This document shows, piece by piece, positions 1 to 12,222 of a stretch of 64,000 nt of DNA. Numbering within the stretch: position 1 is the stretch's first letter; each line of letters begins with the position of its first letter. Both the position numbers and the translations under genes were made by a program. The notes beneath the pieces are model-generated. The model was not told where the DNA came from. It was given only the letters and a program-made list of their open reading frames with translations, and did not search any database. The stretch comes from Gonapodya sp. JEL0774 (lineage: Eukaryota; Monoblepharomycota; Monoblepharidomycetes; Monoblepharidales; Gonapodyaceae): positions 971-64,970 of the forward strand of contig JADIIX010000057.1 in NCBI GenBank assembly GCA_027604505.1. Reading direction: 5' to 3'.

Positions 1-1140
1 GCCCTCGCCCGCCCCCCCCCGGCGCCGCGCTCGCCCCCCCGCGCCCCCGGGGCGGGGGCGTGGGGGGCCCCGCCCCCACGGGGCAAGGGGAAGCACGGTG
101 TGGTGGTGGTGGTCAGTCGGTGGATAGTGGGGGAGTGACCACCGACCGGGCAATGTGGATGGAGACACCGAGGTCCGCCAAACCGTTTTGGATGTATGAT
201 ATATTTGTTGTTCGTCGTTCTTTTCCAATTTTCTTTTCAATTTTATCGAGATAATAATTTACATTTGGTGATTGGGGACGAAAGAAATATAACAAAAACG
301 TTCTACTTGATGAAGGAGAACGAAGGAGAATGGAAGAGAGTTGAGCGATAAAGTGAGCGTGACCAGAGTGAGTAGTGACCGACACAGCAGCAGAGCAGAA
401 CAGGGCAGAACAGGGACACAGCGAGGAATCAAGCAGTCTTGGACACGGACACAGCGGGAGACGCACAGGGAACGGCGACACGAGTACGCACACCCAGCAG
501 ACGGCAGACAGACAGCCACCATCATCCCATTCTCCTGTTTCTGAGTGCGCGGCCATCCGCGGTCTGCGGTGAGTCATAGCGGACATCCACAGGCAGCGGG
601 CAGGACAGGCAGAGGGCGTGCGGGACTCGGACAAGGCAAGGACAAGGAGATGAGCACAGGCAGATGACGGGAGGAGAAGTATGGGCATAAGGGGAACGGG
701 CAGAGGGCGGGAATGGGTTCAAAGGGAAGGGGAACGTGGGCGACACGACACCCACGACGGACAACACGACGGAGAAAGACGGCGACGGCGGCGGAGAGTT
801 GAGACTTGAGACTGACCGAACTCGCCTGTGTCTCCGTTCTCCCATCCTGGCGCCCATTAACCCCGTGTCCCAGGAAACCCCGCGTCTACGTCCCGTGTCT
901 GTCGTGTTGGCCAAGTTCCCCTCCACCAACAACTCGATTGCGCACAACTCTCGCACCCCGTTCCCACGTCCCCACGTTCCCACGCTGGAGCATTCCCTCG
1001 CCCTCTCCGCTCATCCCCCGTCCCCGCCCCCCTCGGCCCCCCCGTCATCCCCGCCTTCCTCACCCTCCTCCACCCCCCTCCCACCGCACCTCCAACAACG
1101 CAGACTCTCCAAATCCCGCACGCTCCCCTCCTTCCTCGAA
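1..1140. other. 5' flank without a supported gene
   Basis: No supported gene. Positions 1-60 are almost pure G+C with C runs and may be low-complexity or weakly assembled. Positions 330-660 are rich in short GACACAG/GGGCAGAACA-like reiterations. From about 1000 the plus strand becomes strongly pyrimidine-rich, as expected just upstream of the plus-strand gene that begins at 1141. An antisense open frame at 113-688 (minus) is arginine/serine/cysteine-rich with no recognisable domain, and I regard it as chance. Confidence 0.6.
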
Positions 1141-4100
1141 ATGGCATCAATCGCTGCAGCAGCCACATCGTCCGGGTTCGCGTCCATGGGCAACCTCGCA
1201 AGGAGGAGGAGCGTCAACCCAAACCCTCCAAACATGCCCTTGGCTCCGCAGCAGCAACAACAACAGCAGCAGAGTACACCGGCAGGTCTCTCTGCGACGG
1301 GGGCGGCTCCTTCCCCTGCGCGGTCCCCCTCCTTGTCCCCTTCCCCTTCTCCCTCTCCCGCACCACCACACCCACCTCCCCCCCTCTCCGCCCCCCGACC
1401 CATTCCGCCTCCTTCTTCCCATCCGCCTTCACATTCCCATCCGCCTTCCCATCCCCACGACCCCGACCCACTACCACCACCCCAAACTCTCTCCCCCACC
1501 CACCCCACCCTCATCTCCCGCCTCGACGCCATCGAATCGTCGCTCCGGGATCTGTCACGGGACCATCACGCGAGGTGGAGGGGGATGGGTGAGTTGGGTG
1601 TGTGGGTGGCAGGGGCGGGGCGGGGCCGGGGTGTTTGTCAGGGGGAGACAATGAGAGAAGGTGGTGGGCAGGGCAGACGGTGGGATGGGGCTGCCGGGGG
1701 GTCGTGGAAAGTGTGGCGGTGGACGGTGGACGGTGTACTTGCGTGCCTGTAGTTCTGGTTACCCCGGTGTGCCGTGCCGTGGCCCTGTGTGCCAAATTTG
1801 CGCGACAAGACCACGAGGCCACGGCTCCGAATGTGGGCGTGAAGGCAGTGGACAACGGACAACGGACAACGGACAACGGGGCCGGGACACACCGACACCA
1901 CCCCGCACCGCGCCGCCCCCCGCATCGTGCCCCAAGCCCACCGGCGTGCGTGCACAAGTGGCCGTGGGCCGTGGCCGTTGAGCTGCACCCACCTCAGCAT
2001 CCGTTCGTCGGTCGTCGTTCGTGGCTCGTCGCTCGTGGTTCTTGGTCTCACCATACCCTCTGTCCTTTCCCCTTTCCCCTTTCCCCTCTCCCCTCGCCCG
2101 GCAGACGCGTCATCGCTCGCGGATAAGGTAAGTGGACCAGCCGTGGTGGTTTTGAGGATGCAGCGAATGGTGAAAGGGGAATGGGGATGGGGAACGCTGG
2201 GAACGCTGGGGAGGGAGATGGGGATCGTGGTTCGGAACAGTGTGGTCCGAGTGAACGCTCGCGAGAGCCGAATTGGACTGGACTAGACTGGACTGGACTG
2301 GACTGGACTGGACTGGACTGGACTGGACTGGACTGGACCGGTCATGGTGGTGGTGGTGTGAAGGTGCTGGGTGCCTCCTCTGCGTTCGCAATCACACGTC
2401 TGAGGATCCGCACTGACTCCACCTGCTCTCTACCCACCCCACTCCATTAACCCTCCCGCAACCCGCGACCTGTCTCATTCTCACCACCCCTCCCCCCTTC
2501 CCCCGTGCCAGATCGTCTCCGCCATCCTCGCATCCCCCCGCTTCCCCCCTCCACCGTCGCCGCCGACCCACGCCCCTGCGCACACATACCCCGTGGCCGC
2601 CACTCATGGAGTGCCGGCCGCAGATGCGGACACGGACACGAACACGGGATCGGCGGTCGTGCGGGGGCGAGCCGGCGACGGGGACGGGGACACGCTCGGG
2701 GTCGACAACGGGCCCTCGGACGACTCCGACCACGTAGAGGACCCGCCAGCGCTGGCTCGGCTGGATGGCGTGTCGCCAGAGAGTATGAGGAAGCACGGGG
2801 TGCATAGGGTGGTGCACGGGCACGAGCACGGGCGCGGACGGGCCGCGGGTGAGGGAGAAGGGAACCCGGACCGGGATCGGGACGGGGCAGTGCAGGCGCC
2901 GACACCTGTTGTGGCGGGGGGTGCGGGATGGCGAGGGGGTGTGGGGGTGGTAGCGGGACTGGGCGGTGGAGGACGGGTGGACTCGCCTGCGTTGTCGGAC
3001 AAAGATTCTCTTGCGGGGGCCGGGGAGGTGGGCGAGGCGGCAGGAGTGGGACAGGTGCAGGTGGCAGCGGCGACAACGGAACCAGCACCGGCACCAGTAC
3101 CGATCACGGGGACGGCGACGCCCTCGGTATCTCGGGTATCTGTGGCAGAGTACGGGTCGTCGGGGATCAACGCGTTTTTTGGGTACGCTGTGTACCCAGA
3201 TCCATCACCGCAGCCCGCACCGACACCGGCACAGGCGACAGCACCTCCCGCACCATCCAGCACCCTCCCACCACCTTCCACAACCACACCCGCCCACCGC
3301 TCTAAACCCCCCTCGCTCACCCCGCCTCCGCTCCCCACTGCCACCCCGACTCCTAACCCCGCGACCGCCACCGCCAACCCCCGCTCCGCAGACGACCCTG
3401 CCCCCTCCCCATCTCCTGCCTCTGCGGCCTCGTGGACCCCGCCGACGTACCTCCCCGGCCCTCCTAGTTTGGACTCGAGCTTTTCTTCCCAAGTGAGCGT
3501 CAGCGACGGGGTAGGGTCCCTGTCGTCTGGAGCGGGGCAGTACCGTGTCGACGGACTTGCACTGGGGAATGGCGGCCGGGGCGGGGTCGGACCCTGGACG
3601 TACACATCGGGGGGAGCGAAGCCGCCACCTGGGGCCGTGGCCACCCCCACAGCGATACCAGCGACACGGCCTGCGTCTGGTCTGCCGCGCCCGTCTCCGC
3701 CCCCAACGTCAGCGCTGTCGGCGAGGTTGGCAAGTTCCGGGTCTGGGGCTGCGGCTGCGGCTGCGGCTGGCGTGGGCGTCGGTGTGGGCGTGGCAGCGGG
3801 CAAAGTGCACGCGGCGGGGGAGGCGGGGAGTGGAGGACTCCCCCCGCAGGCACCCTCGGTGGTGGGAGGGCCCGTTGCCATGTCGGATTCACCAAGTTCC
3901 AGTTCCACATCGCTTTACAAACCGTCCTCGCGCACGCCTGCGCCACCCATTCCCACGTCGACCACCATCGCAGCGACACCCTCTTCCACAGTAGCAACCG
4001 CATCGGGATCGCCGACCACAACGTCACCTTACATCTCCTCGTCTCCAAACACTTCCACAACCTCACCGTCCATATCGTACTCCCCGCGGGCCCAAGCTAC

Positions 4101-6732
4101 TCCTCTACCCCTGACGTACGCATCCTCGCCAACGGCCCGCGCGGTTACCACGGCGGGATACTCGTCCTCACCCGGAACGGGCGCGGGATCCCCATCTACG
4201 AGAGCCCTTGTTGGTCAAGGCGGGGCCGGTGGCGGGTCGTCGTGGAGGTCTAGCGGGGAGTGGCGGGCCGGTGGGGGTGGTCCAGGTGCGTGGCCGAGCG
4301 GAACCGGGCCGGGGGCACCGGGTGGGGCGAGTGGGTTGGCGGCGGCGTTTGGAATGCAGTTATACGCAGGTGGTGGTGGAGGGATGGCGTCAGGGAGTGG
4401 ATACGGCGGGTACGGAGGTGGAATGTATAGCGGCAGTGCGTACGGGCAGCCGTATACTCCTCAAGCGACCACGGCGGTAGCGACTGCTACCGCGACGTTT
4501 TCCTCTGCATCGTCGTCACCGCCATCGGCTTCAGGACTCGGGTTTGGCGGGGGAAGCTCTGTGTACGGTGCGACGTACGCGGCATCCGGCGGGGCAGGTG
4601 GGCCTTCTCCTGGAGCGGGTCCCTCGTCAAGACCGGCAGTGGCGACCACGGCGCCGTCAAGAGTGAGTTTGTTGGACTACATGGGAGGTTGGGGTGGGTT
4701 CCAGGACAGTCCCGCTGCGAAGCCGGCGGTACCGACCGTCATTCCACCAACACCCACAGCATCTCCGGGCGTATGGGGTGGTACAGCTTCTCCGTCTGCA
4801 CATGCTCGTACAGGCTCGGGTACCGTGTTATCATCGGCTTCGTCGTCGCCACCTGTGATGAAGACAAGTGCGAACAGCTTCTTCTACGGGACCGACTACT
4901 ACGGGGCAAGGACACCGCCCAGGTCAAATTCGGAGGAAAAGCTTGCTGATGGGACGAACTCGCGGAATGGTGGGACAGATAGTGGGGGTGGTGTAATAGT
5001 GGGCACGCTTGGGACATCCCCCGTGGCGGACTCTACGGTGGGGATGGGGTCAGCTGCAGCGTCGATGGATGAGGATGGAGATATCGATATGGCGAAGTAC
5101 AGAGCGGAATACAGGAAGTGGCAACGGAGTGTGGCGAAAGAAAAAGGCAGTGGAGGGTGGGGGCTGCCAGGGGGTGAGGGATCGGTAAGCGGGAGTGGTG
5201 CAGAGGAGAGTTCAACCGACGACGATGCGGGGAGTCCCGGGGAGGTTCCAGAGAGTGAGAAGAGGGAGCGGGAGAATCAGGAGCTGGAGCGGGCAGAAAA
5301 GCTTGTGGAAAAGAAAAAGGAGTCGGGAGTGGAACCACCTTCATCAACGACAATATCAGCATTGGGTGGAGCAGACTCAGCGACCCCAACAACAGATTCC
5401 TTTCCGACACTGTCTGCATATCTTTCCACTACCTCTCCGTACCCTCGACCGAAGTCGCCGCTTCACTCAGTGCTGAGGTCTCCAAGGCTCGCACCCGCAC
5501 TCGCAGACCCGCAACCCAACAAGCGCCACCAACATCAACCATCTTCTCCTTCGCATGAAGTGGATCCCTTGAGGCGGAATTTGTCCGTGTCCTTCTCCAA
5601 CAAGTTTGCGGCAGTGGTCGACTTCGTTCAAAACGCCCCTCCTGAGGAAATGTTGGACAGCCCCGTGGTGGCATATGGGGATCCAGGCCGAGAACGGGAG
5701 AAACTCTGGCCACGTGGGTGGAAGTGGCGGATGGTCCTCAAGGACGTACCCAAGAAGGGAGTGATCGGCGCTGCTGCGGGGGGTATGTCGGGTGCTGACT
5801 TGAGCGCAATGTATGGCGTACCCACGGGAGGCGGATATGGTGGATATGGTGGTGGATATGGTGGAAGAGAAGGGAGTGGAGGGTATGCTGGGCGCTCGAA
5901 CCCAATGAGCTTGTACCCCGCGAGCATGCGGAGTGCTGGATCTTTCGGAGGATTCGAGAGATTTGGGGGCGGGTCCAGCGGCGCTGGATATATTGCCTAC
6001 GGCGGCGGGAGTGGAGGTGGATATGGGATGGGTCGCACGATCAAGGTAGATAAAAAGGCTTTGGAGAGGCGAATACGACTCGACGATGTGGAAATGAAGG
6101 ATGGGATCATATCAGTGCTCGTGAGTGTGAAAAGGACGGACGAATCTCGGAGTGCCGAAGAACTTCAGAATGGAAACGGGGGAGGAATGGCACTGGCAGA
6201 AGGGGGATCCGGGGGAAGCAGTGGTGGTGGGAGCCCACCTTCCTCTCCGGAGGGTTCCCATGATTCGGTCTCTGTGCGATACGCACTCTCTCGCGAAACC
6301 GAGTCGAAAGCCTACTGTGAAGTGCAAGGGGTACCTGTTGCGGCTCATCCCGTACCCTCCACGACGTTGGGTTCGTCACCCACGGTATCATCGTCCTTGT
6401 CCTTCCTCTTCACCAGAACGGATTCCGATGCCGATGCGGGGTACGCCCAGTACCGATGTGACATTGTCGCTGAAGACTTGTTTGCGGACCGAGATCCAAG
6501 TCGGCGCGATGATGATAAGGATAGGACTCTTCAGCTGTGGTTCATTATCGCGCTTGCAGTGGGCAGACCGAGTGGGGAAGTTAAGGAGGTGGAATCGGAC
6601 GATAACTCGGGGAGGAAGTACCACCTCGAGGTGTCGCGGATTCGTTCTGTACCTTCGAGCCAATCGAAAGAGGGCTCGGCAACCAAAATGAAGGAGGGTG
6701 CGGCGAGGGTTGCAGCAGAGTCGGACATCTGA
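1141..6732 (+). CDS. Large low-complexity protein with C-terminal CBM21-like, putative PP1 glycogen-targeting subunit
   Basis: Three exons fit in frame: 1141-1588, 2105-2127 (23 nt) and 2512-6732, with donors GTGAGT and GTAAGT, giving about 1,563 residues. The ATG at 1141 is the first in frame. Roughly the first 1,150 residues are disordered: poly-Gln near residue 35, then Pro/Ser, Thr/Pro and Gly/Tyr-rich blocks. Near residue 1181 an LSVSF segment preceded by arginines resembles the RVxF docking motif of protein phosphatase 1 partners. Residues about 1343-1527 read like a carbohydrate-binding module family 21 domain: a start of the type IRLDDVEM, VRYALS in the middle, and DDNSGRKYHLEV where CBM21 usually has WDNNxGxNY. 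In yeasts (Gac1/Pig1) this pairing targets PP1 to glycogen. The Trp of the last CBM21 motif is absent and a Gly/Ser-rich insert splits the domain, so the assignment is tentative. Confidence 0.6.
1849..1880 (+). repeat. Heptamer tandem repeat GGACAAC
   Basis: About four head-to-tail copies of GGACAAC lie inside the first intron of the CBM21-like gene. It is a simple minisatellite with no visible function. Confidence 0.75.
2273..2338 (+). repeat. GGACT pentanucleotide microsatellite in intron 2
   Basis: About thirteen tandem GGACT units, with one unit altered to AGACT near 2284, lie in the 384-bp second intron (2128-2511) of the CBM21-like gene. A period of five would break any reading frame, which supports an intronic location. 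It should be length-polymorphic. Confidence 0.9.
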
Positions 6733-7043
6733 TCCATGGGGCGGGGGTGGGGTGGGGCGTCGGCGCCGACACTGTGGAGCAGCGAGGCAGTGCGGACAGT
6801 ACAGCATGCATCACAATCAAAGTCTTTGCTCTCTTCATCAACGATTCATTTCATTTTAGGACGCACATAATAATATGCCTTTTTGTCACCGGAACCCACT
6901 TTTTTTGAGTTCGATAGTTGGATATGCAATCGCCAAAACGCAATGTAGAATGAAACAACATTGGCGGACTCATTTCATTTGGAGAAACCGGCAGAGATAT
7001 GTGGTGGTTCAAAGTCACACCTTGCAAGCGAACATTTTATATG
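6733..7043. other. Convergent 3' spacer
   Basis: This 311-bp spacer lies between the plus-strand CBM21-like gene and the minus-strand LRR gene. It is AT-richer than the flanking coding DNA, as expected for two facing 3' untranslated regions. No gene seen. Confidence 0.6.
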
Positions 7044-8769
7044 TCACAAACCCCAAATAATTAAACTGTGATCATCCCTTGCACAACTCCGAAGCCTCGT
7101 TCTAACCTCTCGGGATACGTCGTCAATGCCTGCAGGAACAAGTTAGAAAAAAAGTGTGAATTTCACTTTACATCTCAAAATGCCAGGCAGTGATCCTCAC
7201 AATAAATAGATAGTTCCGAAAGTGTGTTATTGCTCGCTAGTGCTTCTGCCAATGCCGAAACCCCAGCGTCTCCAAGACTGCACCCTGTCGCATCATCAGG
7301 GTGGGATCAATGAACCACTTGCAAGAATCTCAAATACTCCATTCACAGAGAAATGAGCACGATCGTCCTGACGAACAACACTCACCACTCAAATCTAATG
7401 ATCGAAGAACTTGGTTGCGCACGAGAGCGTGCCCGAACGCAATCGCACCGGTAACTCCGATGTCGCTATCTTTGTCCGCATTGGTGTTCATTGAAAGTAT
7501 CACATTACAGCGAGATGTGTGGGAGCTCGCGGGCTTCAATGTTTAACTCACTGGCCATTTCCAATGCCACCAGGGTGGTGTTTTGCTCGAGAGCTCCGGC
7601 AAGAGCATGCGCGCCGTCACTGATTATTCCTGTACCTAATGTCAAGATTTGCCACAAGATCATGTTTGTCAAAAAGACAATGACGTGTGAGCCGTGTAAA
7701 CTCACTCTGCAGTTTCAGTACGGTGAGACATTGATTAACTGAGAGCGCTTCTGCAAGCGCTAACGCACCACCATCGTTGATCATGCCGTTGCCTAGGGAC
7801 GAGATTTTCCCAGGTGGGGAATGCATTGTAGTCGCTGTTGCACCAACGATGACGCTCTCACCATTTAAGTTCAAAACGCTCAGTACAGTATTTACTTTCA
7901 ACATATCGGAGAGGGCTCGTGCGCTCGGTAGTCTCAGAAGGTTCGCTTTAGACGTGGGAAATTAAACCGGTCAGGTAATCGGAGAGGGCACGAAGTGGGC
8001 GTGGTTGCATGAAATATCACTTCAAAATTTGGACTCGTCGTATCTACCAACTGCTCAAATCAAGCTCCCTGATTCCCGTGTTCACTTGCAGCGCATCAGC
8101 AATTGCGACCCCACCAACGTCTTGAATTTTGTTATCTTGCTCCGGGATTGAATTGATTGAGAAGTAATAAAGCAATTGGTCAATTTATCGCATAGCTTGA
8201 ATACATGCGTTATGTAACTTACTGGCGAGACAGAGAGTTCGTAATGTCACGTTGTGCCTCAGAACAGAAGCAAGATGAACCGCCCCTGCATCTCCAAGAC
8301 CATATACTTGCAGTCCCGTCGTTATAAAATGGGACGTAGACCGGATTTATTTTGTTCAACGTCGAATTCGAGGATCTTCCAAAAATGTACTGCACTCACA
8401 AGTCAAGTCCAAGATCGTAACCTGCCCCCTGCCTACAATTGCACTTGCAAATTCTCGAAAGCAACGTAGTCCAGGATCCCATATATTCCTCATTATCTTC
8501 AATTTCTTGATGGGTTGCCGACAACTCGAGAACTTCTTGACTTGCATTCCATTTCGCAACACAACTGAGTTGTACAGGAGTTTCTCGCATACTGCATTCC
8601 AAAGACGGCCTACTCCTGCTACGGCAGCCAGCAAACGCACATGAGTTTCATCGGAAGGATCAAAGCGGCTAACAAAAGCGTTCTTAACCAGGCGGACGAT
8701 TATCTCGTAAGGAAGGCGGATGGGCTGTTTCTTGGACTGCGGCGGTTCGTACACCCGCGATTCAGCCAT
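7044..8769 (-). CDS. F-box-like / leucine-rich repeat (RNI-type) protein, one repeat per exon
   Basis: Nine exons: 8769-8400, 8306-8223, 8135-8052, 7945-7862, 7792-7706, 7635-7552, 7469-7386, 7284-7201 and 7129-7044, together 348 residues. Exon 1 begins MAESRVYEPP and carries a helical segment (RLPYEIIVRLV, then GRLWNAVCEKLLYN) reminiscent of an F-box but not diagnostic. The next seven exons are 84 nt (one is 87), each starting and ending in phase 1 and each encoding one RNI-type repeat of the form (I/L)xDxGxxxLAxALxxNxxLxxLxL. This is the repeat class of ribonuclease inhibitor, NLRC proteins and RanGAP. The last exon gives a short basic end. All donors are GT; the exon 3 donor (GTTGGT) is weak. 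The likely role is a protein-binding scaffold, possibly a substrate adaptor; the partner is unknown. No NACHT or other effector domain is visible. Confidence 0.85.
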
Positions 8770-10277
8770 TGGTTGAGTTTGCGGAGGGCAGGATTGCGAC
8801 TTTTGCCGAGTGGTTGTCCATGTACATGTTTGAAGACCACAGCCTGACCTCGACAAGCTCTTCGGTAGAGAGCGCCACTGGACAGGAGAACACCCCACTC
8901 AAACTGTAACGAAATTGCTGTTTCTCGCATTTTCTGGGACAGAAGGTCGAGGGTGCAGGTGGACAGGTCACCAAAGCCTTGCTAGATTGCAGTTGAAACA
9001 CGTCACACTGCGAAAGTCTTTGGACTGGACGTTGAAAGGTCGGACAAACAAAAACGTAATCGAAACATAACATTCCTTTTGGATGAGGATATGCTTGCGA
9101 TACGAAATGTAGCGGCTTCGTGTACTGAGACTATTTGTGGAAGGAGACCGACCCACTCAACATTACTTGTCAAGTTCCCCGTCCCCAGAGGGGAGGAACC
9201 GTATTTAACGAGAGAAGACAACATCGATACGTCATGTTGATTGTGACTATGAATATGACGAACTCCAAGGGTGAAACCGCACTGTCAACTTCGATCAACT
9301 CCATCAGAACGAGCCATCGACCTCGTCACGGCACCCGCCGTCCAAAGACGCCAAGGCAACCGGACGCGATCTTCAACGATTGGGAACTGCGACACCATCG
9401 ACTGCCCGTCATCAAGCCCGAGAGCGAGACAACAAAGCTGACAACGGTTGCACGTCGCGGCTCACCAATCCACTTCCCGCTCTAGCCGAGGCTCCGCATA
9501 TCATCGTCTGGAGTGATCAAAGTGTCTAGTTTGGTTGTTTGGAACCAAAAGACTAGATAGCAACTGTACACGAGATCCTGAAAGTACAGTCGATAAAGAA
9601 AAACGAAATCTCGAGTGGGGTTTATAAAAGGCTGCTGTGGCCGCGCCACAGTCTCTGCCACAAGGAGCGTGCGTTATGCCAGAAAGAGAAAACAGAGACA
9701 TTCTCGAAGTACGCCGCGACTTCAAGGAAACGGACACATTCTCACAGCTCTAGCGATGCTTGCAGTGCGAAAGAGCTTCGCCTCGATAATTACGTAAATT
9801 TTTATGTGGGGCAACGGGCCTGGAGTACAAGTACGCGCTCATCGCAAAATTTATTGAGAGTGTGACATTTGGGGTTGTGATCCGAGGGAAGGGGAGCATG
9901 CAGCATTTGACGGTGGGAGAGAGGGACTTCGTTTGGACTCAACCCCAACTTGCACATTGAAATACGCGGGAGCACATTCACACCGATCACGAATCACGAT
10001 TGCTGACGCAATCTCCAGTTGCAAGTGGCCGGCGCTTGCTGTCTTTCTTCGTGGGCAGGAAACCGACACTCAACTACATACGTATCTCGCCCACTCGAAC
10101 ATGACATGGCCGAACTTCACCACCGCTAGCATCCGGCACTCCTGAACAGTGCATGACAACTTCAGCGAAAGCGAAGACTTACACGTTGTTTTCGCCATCG
10201 AGTTTAGCTCGCAAGACAGCTGCTGTGTGGACTTCTGTGGTGGGGTTCATCCCTGACAATTCACCTCCCAAGACGTG
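8770..10277. other. Intergenic region with no supported gene
   Basis: This 1.5-kb stretch lies between the divergent LRR gene (minus) and metallophosphoesterase gene (plus). It presumably holds both promoters. Open frames up to 116 codons (for example 9135-9485 plus, 8762-9073 minus) have no recognisable domain and no clean splice partners. No RNA gene, inverted repeat or transposon end was found by eye. Confidence 0.5.
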
Positions 10278-11775
10278 ATGTATCACACTCGCCCACTGAA
10301 ACGACCACAGTGGAGCACATCTGCTACCAATAGAAAGTACATGAGAATGAATGAAAAGCTCAAAGTGCCTTGCACCTACCACTCATTCGATCCGCACGAC
10401 CCCGAATCACTCCCCCCGAAGGCGGAGGGTGCCACGCGATTCGTGCTCGTGTCCGACACTCGTGAGTCCTCCTACCGGAAATCAATGAGGTTGATGTTCA
10501 AGAAAATACCTCTCTAACTTCCTTGGCGAATTCAACTCATTCAGATGTGCGTTTGCCTACCTTGCTTTCTCGGAGGAGGTTGTCATCCCTGACATCTTTT
10601 ACTGTGGAAGTAGACCCTCCTGCCGGACCTTCCACCTAATGGAGATATTCTTTTACATACCGGAGACTTCTCCTTGCGTGGATACCGAACCGTGATTTGC
10701 TAATGCGACATTTTTCGAGAGCATGCTATGTGGTCCTTCCAACTATCCAACTATTTCTGTCGGTACAGGAAGTCAAGAAGTTTCGAGAGTGGCTAGATTC
10801 GCTTACTCAATTTCGGTGAGACTAAAACACCTCTTCGGAGAGTTTGTGGAGGATGCACAAGCTCAACACGCGTGCTCCCTCGTCGTTTTCAAAGACACAA
10901 AGTCATCGTGCCCGGTAACCACGATCTCTCTTTCGACGTGGGATTCTATAACGAAAATTGGCATCTCCGTCAGAGAGGGTCGTATGAATCTCCCGACAAA
11001 ACGATCGCTCTTCTCAGGTCGAACAAGTGCCGGAAAAACGGAATTCACTTGGTTATGGACGATTTCCTGGAGTTAGAAGGGTGGGTCATATACGGGTGTC
11101 CCGTGAGTAGTCTCCAATACTGTTAAGAGCGATTTAAGGTGTGGTGGTGGCTCAACTGGCGAATGTTGGACAGTGGGTGCCAACCATTGGCTTTGGGTCG
11201 GCATGGGCCTTTAGTGAGTTCTCCGTCTTGCAAGCTCTCCCTTCTTTGAAGCCACCATTTCTGTCTGCACAAGTGCTCGATCGTGGCGACCCTCTTCGCT
11301 CCAAATATGCGCCAATCCTCGCCGCTCGTTCGGTGGAGTCAGCAGGAACTCGACCACCGATTGACATCCTCATGACACATGGCCCGCCGCATATGATCTT
11401 GGACACACTGACGAATGGCGAGCATGTGGGGAGCGAGGAGTTGCGAGATGTTGTCATGGTCGCAAAGCCGACGGTCCATTGGTGAGTCTATGAACCTCTT
11501 TTGGTTCGTGCATGGGGATGAGAAGAGTGGCATTATTTACTTTCTACATACTCCTCGCTTGTGGGTTGTTCAGTTTTGGCCACATTCAGTGAGTCTTGCC
11601 TCCTTCAATCATTCTGAAAACCTGTCTCATCTACGGTACATCAAGTGAATCATACGGGGTTCTGCAGCAAGAAGACACTCTCTTTGTCAACTCTTCGTTC
11701 AAAAGTTCCAGAATCCCAAACCTTCCCATCGTGGTGGACCTTGGACCAAGACCCCTGCCAGCAGAACAGCCATGA
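10278..11775 (+). CDS. Calcineurin-like metallophosphoesterase, MPPED1/MPPED2 family
   Basis: Spliced pieces give all metal-binding motifs in order: VSDTH (exon 1, ending at 10461), GDILLHTGDF (about 10614-10691), EVKKFREWLDSL (10769-10815), PGNHD (10895-11102), a linker exon (11174-11213), THGPP (11274-11481), GHIH (11574-11588) and a last exon 11646-11775 beginning HESYGV. These match the two-metal phosphodiesterase fold of the MPPED/239FB family, cytosolic enzymes active on cyclic nucleotides and related phosphodiesters in vitro. The GHIH motif sits on a microexon of only 15 nt. The junction between exon 1 (donor C|GTGAGT) and the GDILLHTGDF exon is not resolved: the acceptor at 10543-10544 restores the essential His but then needs a second splice I cannot place. 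The start could also be 10341 or 10347. Expected length is about 270-300 residues. Confidence 0.87.
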
Positions 11776-12222
11776 AAAAGTTTACCAACAACTCTGCCAG
11801 CGTTGCTGCTGTTCCTTCCGTTCTCCCGCGCCACTAACGTTGACTATTCTTCAATATGTATGACGTAATTCGTTAAATATAATTCGCGGTTCCCGCTTTT
11901 TCTGTCATGTGATGGTTGGTGAAGTACTGGTGGCCAAATGACACTCTCGAAATAAAATCGAAATCATCCATCTGTGAATTTGTTTTTACAATTATAGTTA
12001 CACTTGACTTGTTAGCTCGGAAAAAGGGGCTGAAGGCAAGAAATTCTTCATGCTTGGGTTTGCGTTCCTGGATGACGACATGGCGTAAAATGGGTCTGAG
12101 GTGAGGAGTCAAGTGGGACTCAGCTGCGATCGCAAATTTCATATCACGAAACTCCCCAAAAGGAGCCAAAAGGTTTTCAAACTTCTTCTGTTCAATTTTT
12201 ATCGATTCACTAAGCGGGCTTG
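11776..12222. other. Spacer between two plus-strand genes
   Basis: No supported gene. A 149-codon minus-strand frame (11873-12322) runs through here, but it overlaps the signal-peptide exon of the next gene and has no domain, so I do not annotate it. The region should hold the 3' end of the phosphoesterase gene and the promoter of the following gene. Confidence 0.5.

Noticed and set aside
113-688. Minus-strand 191-codon frame
   Set aside because: Composition-driven Ser/Cys/Arg string, no motif, no splice support.
2604-3908. Minus-strand open frame of 434 codons opposite the CBM21-like gene
   Set aside because: It is antisense to a gene whose exons splice in frame, and its Gly/Ala/Pro-rich content is the mirror of GC-biased codons. 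No domain.
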